64,000 bases of DNA from Pseudopyrenochaeta lycopersici. Lineage: Eukaryota; Ascomycota; Dothideomycetes; Pleosporales; Pseudopyrenochaetaceae. The stretch covers positions 146,703-210,702 of the forward strand of contig NHZP01000074.1 in assembly GCA_003313425.1 (NCBI GenBank), written 5' to 3'. The translations under genes and the position numbers were made by a program. The notes under the pieces are model-generated. The model was not told where the DNA came from, ran no database searches, and was given only the letters and a program-made list of their open reading frames with translations. Positions 1 through 11,599 of the stretch are shown in pieces (position 1 is the stretch's first letter; each line of letters opens with the position of its first letter).

Positions 1-1804
1 AAAATGCTTGGCGCTACCAACTCAGCTCATTCATCATTAGAACTATCACTATCAACAAGACTAGCTGTGCAATAAGTGCTTGCCTCTGACTCTTCTGAAT
101 CGTCTGGACGTTTTCTACATGTTGTTTTGTTGTGGCCAGTCTCTCCACAGTTCCCACAGCGCCGAGCAGCTCGTTGAGGCCCTACTCGATCGTCCTGTGT
201 ACGCGCCTTTTTTACTGGATTATTACTCAACGATCCAGTAATACTTAACTCTGCTCCAGCCCCATACTCTAACGTACCTCCCTTCTAGATCTGCTTCCTT
301 TTACGCGATTTCCGTGCAGTTTGCACTGCCGATTGCTCTTCAAGCTCCCTAATACGGGAAGCTTAAAGGTTAAACTGAACCAACAGACTATCACCGCCTC
401 TGACAAGCTGCTCATACGCCTCCTGAGCTGTACTAGGCGATTGAGTAAATTTACTCAATACTAGCTTTGATTGAGAGCTAAATTCGAACGAATTGCTTGG
501 AGTCTTTGATTGCTACGGCGTCTCTAGTAGTAGGGCTTGAGGCGGGGTACGGGTACGTACATTAAGGCGATCAATCACTTGATCAGGGTCTATAGGAACA
601 AGTCCTGACGCCTCAAAGGCTGCTTTGCAGTTAACCTCTGTAAAAACGCGTTCGTACGCGTCTTTAAAGGCTGGTAGAAAGCCTTCCTTGCTGATATGGA
701 AGACGCGGTTCCGTGCCAAGTCTCTAACGCGTTGACCGTATATGCGCTTTAGAGGGGAGAAACAAACTACATTAAGCGGCTGAAGGATGTGTGACGAGTG
801 TGACGGCATACAGAGCGTAAGGATCTTGTTGTTAAGGCAGTATTGCTTGAAATCCCAGCTCTGGTGGCTCTCATGGCCGTTCAAAAGGAGGAGCCTGTGT
901 GCCCCTACCATACGCTCCTTTGTATGCTTGTTAAAGTGCTTTAACCACTCAAGACCAAGCACGTTGTTTGTCCAGCCATTATTAGAGACTGAGACCTTCC
1001 AATTGCGCGGGATATCCACCTCCTTGTACCACGCTGAGAGGTGAACTTTCCCTTTGAGGATGAGAAAAGGTGGGGTGGAGTATCCAGTAGCGCAGATACT
1101 CGCAATAGCTGTAACCCACTCCCGATTGCCTGCCTGGACGAGCTCAGGCCGTGCACACCTTTCAGAACCAGTAACAACCTTTGATGAGCTAGCAATTCCC
1201 ATCTGAAAGCCAGTCTCATCAAAGTTGTGCACATTATCTGGGTGGACGTCGTACTGCTCCATTGTGTCCTGAACGCGTGTAAACCACGCGTTTATCTCTT
1301 CAGGATCTTCCCTCAGTATCCTCTGACGGTCCTTTGCTCGATTAAAAGCTGTTTTAAGCTTCTCTGTACGCGCCACAAATCTCTCAGTCTAATTCTTGCC
1401 CACCTTCTCTGCACCCCGCGCTCCTAGTATGTGATCCGCCATATCCGCCACCTCTAACAGTGTAGGTGGAAAGCCTCTTGCATCGAGATCAAGAATACAC
1501 CCGACGATTGAGTGTTCTTCAGTAGTAGTAAGGATACGGCTGTTAGGTGGTGTTTCGAGTCGAAATGGTACCCCGCGGGCGCGTTCAGTAAGGGTCGGGC
1601 GCTTCACGTTAAAGGCTTTGGCAGCAGCTGTATAGGATTTAAATTGGCCAAGATTGTAACTTTGAAGAGTAAGCTGTAGTCTCCCTTCATGTTGAACTAA
1701 AAGCGCGTTGCGTTGCTCAGCTATTACGCGTTGATGAGTTGTATAGTGGTCTTGGCAGATTTCGGTGGGTTCGGTGGGGTGGTGGGTTCGGTGGTGCTTG
1801 ACGT
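1..1804 (-). mobile_element. pogo-like DNA transposon, copy 1 (RIP-damaged, left TIR outside window)
   Basis: This copy aligns base for base, without indels, to the intact copy at 2001-3846 with a constant offset of 2042. The window opens 42 bases inside it, so its left inverted repeat lies outside. The right terminal inverted repeat ends at 1804 and is followed by TA, the usual pogo target. Differences between the copies that I compared by eye are all C/T or G/A transitions, most of them in this copy. Confidence 0.93.
27..1724 (-). pseudogene. pogo-like transposase, inactivated copy
   Basis: This is the transposase frame of the element, equivalent to 2069-3766. The initiator codon is lost (plus-strand CAT became TAT at 1722-1724). 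In-frame stops appear, for example a Trp to TAG change near 1391 and a Gln to TAG change near 287. The second and third catalytic Asp of the DDD triad (equivalent to D282 and D318 of the intact copy) are both Asn. The first Asp, in the HNFDETGF context, and the C-terminal zinc knuckle remain. All changes seen are transitions as expected of RIP. It cannot encode an active transposase, although its ends could still be mobilised by the neighbouring copy. Confidence 0.92.
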
Positions 1805-2000
1805 TACTAATAATTTTTTATTATTATTTACTTTCTTTTAATACTTTTTATAAGTTTTATTTAGAGAAGCCTAAGATATATTTATATATAGCTTCCCTAA
1901 ATAAGTATATTTAGTATATTTTAAATTTAAATTTAGTATAATATAATAAATAATATTATTTCTAAAATACTTATTATAAATAAATTTAGTAATAGTTTTA
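1805..2000. other. AT-rich spacer between the two pogo copies
   Basis: About 196 bases of nearly pure A/T sequence with short A- and T-runs, bounded on both sides by the TA dinucleotides that flank the transposon ends. I see no coding remnant in it. Confidence 0.7.
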
Positions 2001-2045
2001 ACGTCAAGCACCACCGAACCCACCACCCCACCGAACCCACCGAAA
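2001..2045. repeat. left terminal inverted repeat of pogo copy 2
   Basis: Exact reverse complement of 3802-3846. It carries the sub-repeat CCACCGAACCCACC, which may be a transposase binding unit (inference). Confidence 0.95.
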
Positions 2046-2068
2046 ATGCTTGGCGCTACCAACTCAGC

Positions 2069-3766
2069 TCATTCATCATTAGAACTATCACTATCAACAA
2101 GACTAGCTGTGCAATAAGTGCTTGCCTCTGACTCTTCTGAATCGTCTGGACGTTTTCTACACGTTGTTTTGTTGTGGCCAGTCTCTCCACAGTTCCCACA
2201 GCGCCGAGCAGCTCGTTGAGGCCCTACTCGATCGTCCTGTGTACGCGCCTTTTTTACTGGATTATTACTCAACGATCCAGTAATACTCAACTCTGCTCCA
2301 GCCCCATACTCTAATGTACCTCCCTTCTGGATCTGCTTCCTTTTACGCGATTTCCGTGCAGTTTGCACTGCTAATTGCTCTTCAAGCTCCTTAATACGGG
2401 AAGCTTGAAGGTTAAACTGAACTAACAGACTATCACCGCCTCTAACAAGCTGCTCATACGCCTCCTGGGCTGTACTAGGCGATCGAGTAAATTTACTCAA
2501 TACTAGCTTTGATTGAGAGCTAAATTCGAACGAATTGCTTGGAGTCTTTGATTGCCACGGCGTCTCTAGTGGTGGGGCTTGAGGCGGGGTACGGATACGT
2601 ACATTAAGGCGATCAATCACTCGATCAGGGTTTATAGGAACAAGTCCTGACGCCTCAAAGGCTGCTTTGCAGTTAGCCTCTGTAAAAACGCGTTCGTACG
2701 CGTCTTTAAAGGCTGGTAGAAAGCCTTCCTTGCTGATATGGAAGACGCGCTTCCGTGCCAAGTCTCTAACGCGTTGACCGTATATGCGCTTTAGAGGGGA
2801 GAAACAAACTACATCAAGCGGCTGAAGGATGTGTGACGAGTGTGACGGCATACAGAGCGTAAGGATCTTGTTGTCAAGGCAGTATTGCTTGAAATCCCAG
2901 CTCTGGTGGCTCTCATGGCCGTCCAAAAGGAGGAGCCTGTGTGCCCCTACCATACGCTCCTTTGTATGCTTGTCAAAGTGCTTTAACCACTCAAGACCAA
3001 GCACGTTGTTTGTCCAGCCATTATTAGAGACTGAGACCTTCCAATTGCGCGGGATATCCACCTCCTTGTACCACGCTGAGAGGTGAACTTTCCCTTTGAG
3101 GATGAGAAAAGGTGGGGTGGAGTACCCAGCAGCGCAGATGCTCGCAATAGCTGTAACCCACTCCCGATTGCCTGCCTGGACGAGCTCAGGCCGCGCACGC
3201 CTTTCAGAACCAGTAACAACCTTTGATGAGCTAGCAATTCCCATCTGAAAGCCAGTTTCATCAAAGTTGTGCACATCATCTGGGTGGACGCCATACTGCT
3301 CCATTGTGTCCTGAACGCGTGTAAACCACGCGTTTATCTCTTCAGGGTCTTCCCTCAGTATCCTCTGACGGTCCTTTGCTCGATTAAAAGCCGTTTTAAG
3401 CTTCTCTGTACGCGCCACAAATCTCTCAGTCCAATTCTTGCCCACCTTCTCTGCACCCCGCGCTCCTAGTATGTGATCCGCCATATCCGCCACCTCTGAC
3501 AGTGTAGGTGGAAAGCCTCTTGCATCGAGATCAAGAATACACTCGACGATTGAGTGTTCTTCAGTAGTAGTAAGGATACGGCTGTTAGGTGGTGTTTCGA
3601 GTCGAAATGGTACCCCGCGGGCGCGTTCAGTAAGGGTTGGGCGCTTCACGTTAAAGGCTTTGGCAGCAGCTGTATAGGATTTAAATTGGCCAAGATTGTA
3701 ACTTTGAAGAGCAAGCTGTAGTCTCCCTTCATGTTGAACTAAAAGCGTGTTGCGTTGCTCAGCCAT
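2069..3766 (-). CDS. pogo-like transposase (DDE_1, CENP-B/Tigger type), intact
   Basis: This is an uninterrupted 565-residue frame starting with ATG just inside the right inverted repeat. It would catalyse cut-and-paste transposition into TA sites in the nucleus. The N-terminal part (about residues 14-125) looks like the psq plus CENP-B helix-turn-helix DNA-binding domains of this family. The DDE domain shows D169 (NFDETGF), D282 (LLLDGHESH) and D318 (LQPLDVVCF), so the catalytic triad is present with 35 residues between the last two. Residues 455-480 are a short helical, Lys/Arg-rich stretch. A CCHC zinc knuckle (C523, C526, H531, C536) lies near the C-terminus, followed by an acidic tail. 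Length and motif order fit fungal pogo/Fot1-type transposases. No RIP-type stop is present, so it may be functional and could act on copy 1. Confidence 0.95.
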   Translation of the reverse strand: MAEQRNTLLVQHEGRLQLALQSYNLGQFKSYTAAAKAFNVKRPTLTERARGVPFRLETPPNSRILTTTEEHSIVECILDLDARGFPPTLSEVADMADHILGARGAEKVGKNWTERFVARTEKLKTAFNRAKDRQRILREDPEEINAWFTRVQDTMEQYGVHPDDVHNFDETGFQMGIASSSKVVTGSERRARPELVQAGNREWVTAIASICAAGYSTPPFLILKGKVHLSAWYKEVDIPRNWKVSVSNNGWTNNVLGLEWLKHFDKHTKERMVGAHRLLLLDGHESHQSWDFKQYCLDNKILTLCMPSHSSHILQPLDVVCFSPLKRIYGQRVRDLARKRVFHISKEGFLPAFKDAYERVFTEANCKAAFEASGLVPINPDRVIDRLNVRIRTPPQAPPLETPWQSKTPSNSFEFSSQSKLVLSKFTRSPSTAQEAYEQLVRGGDSLLVQFNLQASRIKELEEQLAVQTARKSRKRKQIQKGGTLEYGAGAELSITGSLSNNPVKKARTQDDRVGPQRAARRCGNCGETGHNKTTCRKRPDDSEESEASTYCTASLVDSDSSNDE

Positions 3767-3801
3767 TACGCGTTGATGAGTTGTGTAGTGGTCTTGGCAG
3801 A

Positions 3802-3846
3802 TTTCGGTGGGTTCGGTGGGGTGGTGGGTTCGGTGGTGCTTGACGT
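3802..3846. repeat. right terminal inverted repeat of pogo copy 2
   Basis: Perfect 45-bp partner of 2001-2045, followed by the TA target duplication at 3847-3848. Confidence 0.95.
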
Positions 3847-4156
3847 TAGTATAAAAGATTTTATTATAAAGATATAGATTATAAATCTAGGACTTAGATA
3901 ATATTTTATCTTATATTATTATAGACGTAGGGTATGCTACCTTTAAACTAATCTAGTTAAATATTACATAATTTAAGATAAATCCTAAAAGAGGAAGAAG
4001 ATAGTATTAGGATCTAAAATCCTAGTTAAAGAAGAGATACCTTAAGAACTAGCGGCTAGTTAAGAAGCGCTAGTATCTACTTTCTTATACGTTACGTAAC
4101 CGCTCGCTCTACTAAGGACAAGCGCTTATAATACTCGCGGCGAGCGTAATAAGCGT

Positions 4157-4396
4157 ATTATATATATAGATTATTATAATAAGCTCTTATAGCTTAGTAT
4201 ATTTAACTTAATATTATACTCTATAGTATAGTAATAGTAATACTAATTATTCTTAACTCTTAGTGCTCTTTATAGAAGCGCCCTCTTACTATCTTAGTAT
4301 TAAACCCCCTTCTATATAAGTTTCTTACTCTATCCTAGAGAACTAACCTTACAGTCTTATTAGTTATTATTACTAATAGCTTTTAAGATCTTTACA
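4157..4396 (+). repeat. truncated LTR fragment, same family as gypsy A
   Basis: This matches the 3' 240 bases of the LTRs at 5496-5884 and 12154-12542 at high identity and ends at the same TTTACA terminus. The first 150 LTR bases are missing and the upstream sequence is unrelated, so this is an older broken copy. Confidence 0.8.
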
Positions 4397-4639
4397 GTAT
4401 GCTGTTATATCTATAGCACAGCAGTAAGAGTACGCGATACTGTATTGTAGTACAAAGCTTAGGTGTAACTACTTGGCACACATACTCTATAAAAAGAGAA
4501 AAATAGGGAACAAGACAGAACATAATCAATTCTTATCCATCTACTCTAACTAAAACATGCATTAAATTCTAATAATTAAGAGTCTTACTAACCCTATTAC
4601 GAGCGAGGACTATATCTTACGTAAATATTACTAGCGTAC

Positions 4640-5408
4640 GCGACGCTATAATTATCCTTACTAACTATATAAACTACACGCTATAGTTACTATAACTAAA
4701 AGTAAAAGTAGAGTTTTATAATATATAAGTAATCGCAGACACTAATAGAACTAGAGAACCTTTACTAGAACTAATCCCCCTAGTCCTACTATAATTAGCT
4801 AACTACGTACTAGCTGTAGTCTAACAACAGGCACCTAGCGCGTTATTAAACTCTTAAAGTAACTAGGTTAGATTATTAAGCTAGATAATAAGATTAAACC
4901 CGTCCTAAACTAATATAACCCTAGCTATACTAATAAAACTATTAGACTTATTACCTAAAAGCTAAGAAATATATAAGGCTAATTAAGATAACTATAAAGT
5001 ATAACTTAAAGCCTATAAGGTTAATAAGAAGAAATATAATAGAGAATAGGCTAACTATTAGTTACTTATAACATATATTTAGAGTATAGTATTAGCGTAT
5101 ATTTAGCGTAACTACTACCTCTTTAGTACTATAATTTACTAATAGATTATTAATATCTAAAGGATAGTAAGAATTAACTTACTTAAAGAACGCTAATAAG
5201 CCTAAATAAGATATTATAATATATTAAAGCTAATAAGGACTCTAGTAAACTAGGATATCTAGCTTATAGTATATAATTAGGTAGTAACTAACGCTAAGAC
5301 TAAAAGAGTCGCAGAGGTATAATATAATAATAATATTATAGAAGATTTCTTATTAGTAGTAGAAAAGGTAGTACTTATATAAGTAACTACCTTCTCTAGC
5401 TAAGTAGC
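4640..5408 (+). pseudogene. probable copia-like gag remnant (5' part)
   Basis: The forward frame has many TAA/TAG at positions that fit former Gln codons, and it breaks off exactly at the TA target of the nested pogo element. The frame can be followed again from 14359, where a copia-like protease motif appears further on. The assignment to gag rests only on this position upstream of the protease. No zinc knuckle was identified, so the family call is weak. Confidence 0.35.
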
Positions 5409-5410
5409 TA

Positions 5411-5475
5411 ACGTGTCCTACAAGCGAGCGCCGCGCACAAGCGAGCGCCGCACCCTACCAAGTTTGAGCACCTCT
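5411..5475. repeat. left TIR of the second pogo-like element, with internal 17-bp duplication
   Basis: Matches the reverse complement of 14309-14356 apart from transitions and a 17-bp insertion that repeats CAAGCGAGCGCCGC. Confidence 0.9.
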
Positions 5476-5495
5476 CTTATCTTAACGTATAATAG

Positions 5496-5884
5496 TGTTA
5501 CGATCCTGCTGGAACCCTGTCCCAGTAACTCCAGCTGGACCTCACAAGTATTGGACCAACAACCGAGGTCACGTGACGTGCTCAGTTGATCAGTCTAATC
5601 AGCGACACTGAGCACACTAAGCACACTAAGCAACATGCATAACTTTAATGTATATAGATTACTATAATAAACCCTTATAGCTTATTATGTTTAACTTAAT
5701 ATTATACTCTATAGTATAGTAATAGTAATACTAATTATTCTTAACCCTTAGTACTCTTTATAGAAGCGCCTTCTTACTATCTTAGTACTAAACCCCCTTC
5801 TATCTAGTCCCTTACTCTATCCTAGAGAACTAACCTTATAATCTTATTAGTTATTCTTACTAATAGCTTTTAAGATTCTTTACA
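5496..5884 (+). repeat. 5' LTR of gypsy A
   Basis: 389 bp, starting TGTTACGATCCTGC and ending TTTACA. It has the same length as the 3' LTR, and the differences seen are almost all transitions. An E-box-like CACGTGAC sits near 5571 (inference only). Confidence 0.93.
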
Positions 5885-5949
5885 CTTTAAACACCCTTAA
5901 GATAAGTAATACTAAGATAGAAACTACTAACTATTATACTACTAGGCTA

Positions 5950-6800
5950 GGCAACGCTGTCGCTAAACTAGACCTCTTCTATAGAGATTAATTTAAGCTT
6001 AAAGACTAGCTACTCTAATTTAACCTATTCTTTAAGTTTAATGCGACTACTATAGATAATAACGACTAAGCAGTACTTATAACGAGCTACATAAGAGGCG
6101 AAGCTACTAAATAGGTAAAACCTCACCTAGTTAAGTACTTAGCCGAAGGAACTAAACTAGAGAAGCTAATTAAGATATTTAAAGATATAAGAGAATTTAA
6201 GACACGCATACAATAAGCATTTAGATTACTAAATAAGACTACTATTACAGAACGTAAAATCTAGAATATACGATAAACCTAGTCTACAGCTAATTACGCT
6301 AATAAGTTCTTAGGGTACGCTAGATAAACTAACTAGAATAATAACACCCTAAAAACTATATATAAATAAGGCCTAAAAGTAGACGTCTAAACTAAACTAA
6401 TACGCTCTAGCATAGGCATAGTAATACTAGATAACTTAATTAATAAAACTATCTAACTAGATATAGAGCTCTACAAGCTCTATATATAACTTAGAAGATA
6501 ACTACTAAGATAAATAAAAGAAGATAAGAAACCCTAGAAGGATTATTATAATAAGCTAAATAATAGTTACCTATAACACTAGTATTAACTATAAAGAGTG
6601 CCTAGATAGTATATATTAGGAGGCCCTAAAGTAATATATCTAGATAACCTTAATAGAGGAAAGTTAAGTAAGAGTAAGAAGAAAAAAGAAATAACCTATT
6701 TTAACTATAATAAGAAAAGCTATATAGTAAAAAACTATAGAAGTAAGAATAAGGCAACCCCTTAGATTAATATAATAGTAGTAAAAGAAGAAAATAGTAA
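5950..6800 (+). pseudogene. gypsy A gag remnant with zinc knuckle
   Basis: The forward frame has numerous TAG/TAA in place of Gln/Trp codons. Near its end, at 6697-6738, the spacing of a CX2CX4HX4C zinc knuckle is intact, but all four ligand codons are TAT (Tyr), which is what TGC/TGT and CAC/CAT become under RIP. This part would have encoded the capsid-nucleocapsid protein that packages the element RNA. It is not translatable now. Confidence 0.75.
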
Positions 6801-8079
6801 TAATAAAACATAGGAAGTTATTATAACCTAAGAGGAAGAGGCTTAAAATATAGAGATATTACAGCTACCTCTCTAAGAACCTACTAAGAAAGGGATTCTA
6901 GGAACCTAGTATAGTAATAAGGAAGAAGAGAGTAGCAGCTCCCTATCTCTAGTCTATAAAAATACTAAAGAAGACCTTAATAATACTATAGTACTTCTAA
7001 CTAAGAATTAAAAAAAGGAAAACTTTTAAAACTAATATTAACTAGGAACCCTAAGGCTATTAACGCCTATAAAAGTAGAAAAACATATTATAGAACTTAA
7101 CTGCTAACTATACGCGTAATATATATACAAAGTATAATATATTAACGCGCTAACCCTAGAAGAATAGGAAGTAGCTATAAAATAAAGAATAAGTATAATT
7201 ATTCTAGCTAAATAAGTAATATAAGATATATTACGGGAATACTATTATTACCCTAAACATTATATAAAGGTAACATAAAAAGAGGCAGAAAAAGCTAAAG
7301 AAGTATAGTAACCTGTAAGCGTTAGGGACGTACTATAGAAACTTTAATAAGCTAGACAGATATAAGTACTAGAACCCCTAGTAGTAAAGACCCCTAAATA
7401 CGTATTATAACGCTAAATAATACTACTACTAATATAGGAAGATACTTTCTATATACCTAACACTTAGGACCTAGTATAGTAAAGGTACCTTTAAGTTAAT
7501 TCTTATAGTAAGATTGTGCTTACAGATAGTAAGAAATAAAATATCTATACCTAGCTTAAATAATAAATATATTAGGAGGATAATAAAGAGAACGTTAACC
7601 CTAACAGGCTTCTTACAGAGGACAAAGCTAGAGACTATTATAAGCGCGCAGAGGTAGCTTAAACCCTACATACTATACATAAAGGACTGTAAAAACTAGT
7701 ACTAGATTACTTAATAGATCCACGTAATAAGTAATACAGTATTATCTACTAGTCTTTCTATACTACAGACCTATACGCTATACACTATTTAAGTAAGACA
7801 AAATAAGAATACTTCTCTTACTTATTTTACTAATATAAATACTAATAGTATAATTATCTTAAAGTTAAATATAATAACTACCTATAAGATAAGAGGACTA
7901 TCCTCTACTTCCTAGAGATTAAAGACCCTGCGGCTAGTATAGTAATATAGCTTATCTTTAATAGAGAATGTAATTAACAGTAATAGTAAACGTGCCTTAA
8001 CTCCTACTACCTTAAATATAAAGACGTTAAGACACTAAATAGGTATTAAGAAGAGTCTTTTTTAGAGTCGCGCCTACTA

Positions 8080-11000
8080 ATAGGTAAGAATTACAAACTC
8101 TATATACAACAGGCGCATAAGGACTCTTTAAGCTAAATATTAAGCTTAACAGAAGCTAGATAAAGGTACTAGTAGATTCCGGAGCATAATAGAGCTCTAT
8201 TTCTACGCGAGCGATAGAATAAGCTAGCCTTATCTTATTATTAAAATTAGTACTATATCTATTAATAGTAGCTGATAGATAACTAATGCTATTAGAGTCT
8301 ATAATTACATACAAAGTACAGAGTGTATAACTTATTATCTAGAACTATAGGGAAACAATTAACCTAGACGTCTTTAGACTATTATAATATAATATAATAC
8401 TAGGACTCTTATAGTTAAGAGAACATAGTCTAGAAATAGATTAGAAAAAGAAAAAGTTCTTATTTAAATACTGTAGAATAGACGTAACTACGAGTAAGCC
8501 TACGCTGCGGCTAAGTGCCTAGGTAGATAAGAAGATAACAATTAGGATCCTTACTTTAAATAAGGATAACCTTAAGATATAAGGGTCTGACTTAGCAGGT
8601 ACTAATAGGAGGCCCTTAGACTAATAAGCTAGAGTTAAAGAGTAAAGCGTAACTCTAGTAATCCCTAATAAGTATAAAGAATATAAGTTACTCTTTTAGG
8701 AAGAGATAACTATAAAAGTATTACCTAAATATTAACCTTAAGATTACAAGATTATCTTATAAGAAGGAAAGTACCTAACTTTTAGCTTAATTTATAGTTT
8801 ATTAGAAAAAGAACTTAAAACCCTACGCAAATATATTAAGATAAACTTAAAAAAAAGATTTATTAGGGAATTATAGTTACTAGGAGGATACCTTATATTA
8901 TTTATACTAAAGAAAAATAGGAAGTTAAGATTATATATTAACTACTAGAAACTTAATAATATTATAATAAAGAATTAATACTCTCTACTAAATATAGCAG
9001 AGCTATAAGATTAACTAGCCTTTATAAAAGTCTTTATAGTATTAGACTTAAGAGGAGCGTATAACCTTATTTATATAAAGGAAAGTAAAGAATAGAAGAC
9101 TGCGTTTAGAATATACTACAGCTACTATAAGTATATAGTAATACCTTTTAGTCTTACTAATACACTAGCTATATACTAGGTACTTATTAATAACGTGTTA
9201 AGAGAATACCTAGATATATTTATTATTATATACCTTAATAATATCCTTATATACTCTAATAATCTACAGGAATATATTAAGTACGTTAAAACAGTTCTTA
9301 CCTACTTAGGAAGATTTAGTTTACTACTTAAACCTAAGAAATATAAGTTCTATAAGAAAGAAGTTAAATTCTTAAGATATATAGTAGGTATATATAGAGT
9401 AAAGATAAGTAAAGAAAAAATAAGAGTAGTAAAGGAATAGCCTAAACCTAAAATAGTTAAAGATATATAGTTATTTATAGGATTTATTAACTTTAACTAA
9501 TAGTTTATTAAGGACTTCTCTAAGAAATCTATCTTACTTACTAAACTTATAAGAAAGGATATAAAATAGGAATAGAGAAATAAATAAGAAGAAGTATTCT
9601 AGATACTTAAAGAAGTATATATTATACTTCTAGTGTTAATTATATTCTAAATAGGAGAACCCTTACAGTTTAAAATAGATGCCTTAGACCTTATACTAGG
9701 TATAATAGTAAAATAAGAACGTAATAGGAAATAGCACCTAATTACCTACTACTCTAGGAAATTTACAGACTTAGAAGAGCGCTATAACGTGCATAATAAA
9801 GAGCTTATAGTAGTTATTAATGCCCTTTACTACTAGTAGATTTACGTAGAGAGCTGCTTAGATCTTACAATATTTATAGATTATAAGAACTTAGTTAATT
9901 TTACTACTACTAAAACCTTAAACTAAAGATAGGTTAGATAGGCTAAAATATTAAGATAATATAAGTTTAAGATTATATATACGCTAGGAAAGAATAACAG
10001 TAGAGCTAATACTCTTAGCCGCAGATTAGACATTACAGGAACAAAAATAATAATTAGTAATGCTATCCTTTAAGTAAACTAGGATAGAAGCTTAGGACCT
10101 AATAAGTTATTAAATAACACTATAATAATTACGCCTAAAGTACCTAAAGAATTATAAGAAGTAATTATCTAATAACACTATAATAACCTAGTATATAGTT
10201 ACCTAGGAATTAAAAGAATAATAGAACTTATATAATAATACTACAGCTTTAAGAATATAAAGGCTAAGGTTAAACAGTTTATTAAAAAATACGCAGACTG
10301 TTATAAGAATAAACACAGTACTTACGCACTATATAGAGAAATACAAGCTATAGAGCTACCTAACAAACCTTAGGCAGACATTTCTATAGACTTTGTAATA
10401 GGACTACTACTGTCTAAAGATCCTGTAACAGGAATTAAGTATAACGCTATCTTTAACATAGTCTGCAGGTTTATAAAAGCAGTAGAAATAATACTGTTTT
10501 AAAACAACTATAATATAGAATAACTAGTATTTATTATCCTAGATAGACTAATATAATATTATAGTATACCTAAGTTAATTATAAGTAACAGAGATAAGCT
10601 CTTTATATCTAACTTCTAGTCCACGTTAATAGCTGCGATAGGAATAAAGAGAAAGTTGTTAACAGCCTATTACTTATAAACAGACAGACAGACAGAAAGA
10701 ATAAACAGAATAATAAAAACCTACCTAAGGATTTACAGTAATTAATAACAAAATAATTAGGTTTTACTATTACTAATAGCATAACTAGCCTATAATAATA
10801 AATTATTAGAATTAACTAGAAAGACACTATTCTTTGCTAAATATAGGAGACACCCTAATCTCTTTATAAAATCATATCCTAGCAGAAGAGCTAAAGTAGC
10901 TATAAAAACAGCTAAAGAAATAAAGAAAATATATAAATAACTTTAAGAAAACCTTAAGAAAGTATAACATAATAGTATTTCCTATTAGAATAAGAAAAGA

Positions 11001-11450
11001 AAAATAGCACCTTAGCTAAAGAAGGGGGATAAAGCATACTTACTTACAAAAAATCTACGTAATAAGCAACTAAGTAAGAGACTTAATTACGTTAAGGTTA
11101 GACTATTTTTAGTTAAAGAATAAAATAGACTTATAAATTATATACTTAAGCTACTACTAGATATAAAGATCTACCCGCGCTTCTACATCTCTAAACTAGA
11201 ACCTGCGGATCTAGTAATACTACTATAAAAAATATTTTATTATAAAACTAAAGAAGAAATAGAGTATAAAGTTAAAAAAATCCTTAATAAAAGACGCTCT
11301 AAGATTACAGAAAATTAATATAAAGAAAGAGAGTATCTCGTAAAATAGAAGGACTACCTAGATTTAGAGAATACATAGGAACCTAAGTCTAACTTAGAAA
11401 ACTGTAAGGAACGAATTAGTAAATACAACCGCGATAAAGAATAAAAGGAA
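8080..11450 (+). pseudogene. gypsy A pol remnant: protease, RT, RNase H, integrase, chromodomain
   Basis: An aspartic protease DSGA motif lies at about 8174-8185. The reverse transcriptase is recognisable from about 8780. Its catalytic motif reads YLNNILIYS at 9231-9257, where active elements have two Asp (the mutated pair is 9237-9242). The only sizeable open piece (9195-9440) is this RT palm-thumb segment. RNase H follows near 9670-10020. Integrase runs from about 10150 to 11120, with the C-terminal motif before YPRFYISKLEPAD-type sequence. A chromodomain lies at about 11255-11450. Integrase-chromodomain fusion identifies the chromovirus branch, in which the chromodomain steers integration to marked chromatin. 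Stops are spread throughout, so the polyprotein is dead. Confidence 0.88.
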
Positions 11451-11599
11451 CTTAGGTACTAGAACTATAACTAACCTAGAGAGACGTTAAGAACTAGAAG
11501 AGACTAACAGGTTTACTACTAGTAACCTATTACTAACTAGGACCTCTTAGTACTTAAGAGGGAAGCTCTTAAACGCACCCTAGGTACTAAGCAATAAAC

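Larger units (their letters stand above)
2001..3846 (-). mobile_element. pogo-like DNA transposon, copy 2 (complete, intact)
   Basis: The element is 1846 bp with perfect 45-bp terminal inverted repeats (2001-2045 and 3802-3846) that begin ACGTCAAGCACCACCG. It is flanked by a TA duplication at 1999-2000 and 3847-3848, as expected for the pogo branch of Tc1/mariner. It holds one intact transposase gene on the minus strand. Its composition is normal, in sharp contrast to the TA-rich sequence that follows at 3849, so it is probably a recent arrival. Confidence 0.95.
3849..5408. other. RIP-degraded repeat DNA left of the nested insertions
   Basis: TA-rich, CA-poor sequence without any open frame. 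It contains a fragment of the gypsy A LTR (4157-4396). From about 4640 to 5408 there is a forward-strand coding remnant that seems to continue at 14359 once the pogo element is removed. Nothing else is recognisable. Confidence 0.6.

Noticed and set aside
787..3469. Several open frames of 66-103 codons on both strands over the two pogo copies
   Set aside because: Shadows of the transposase frame; they recur at the same relative place in both copies.
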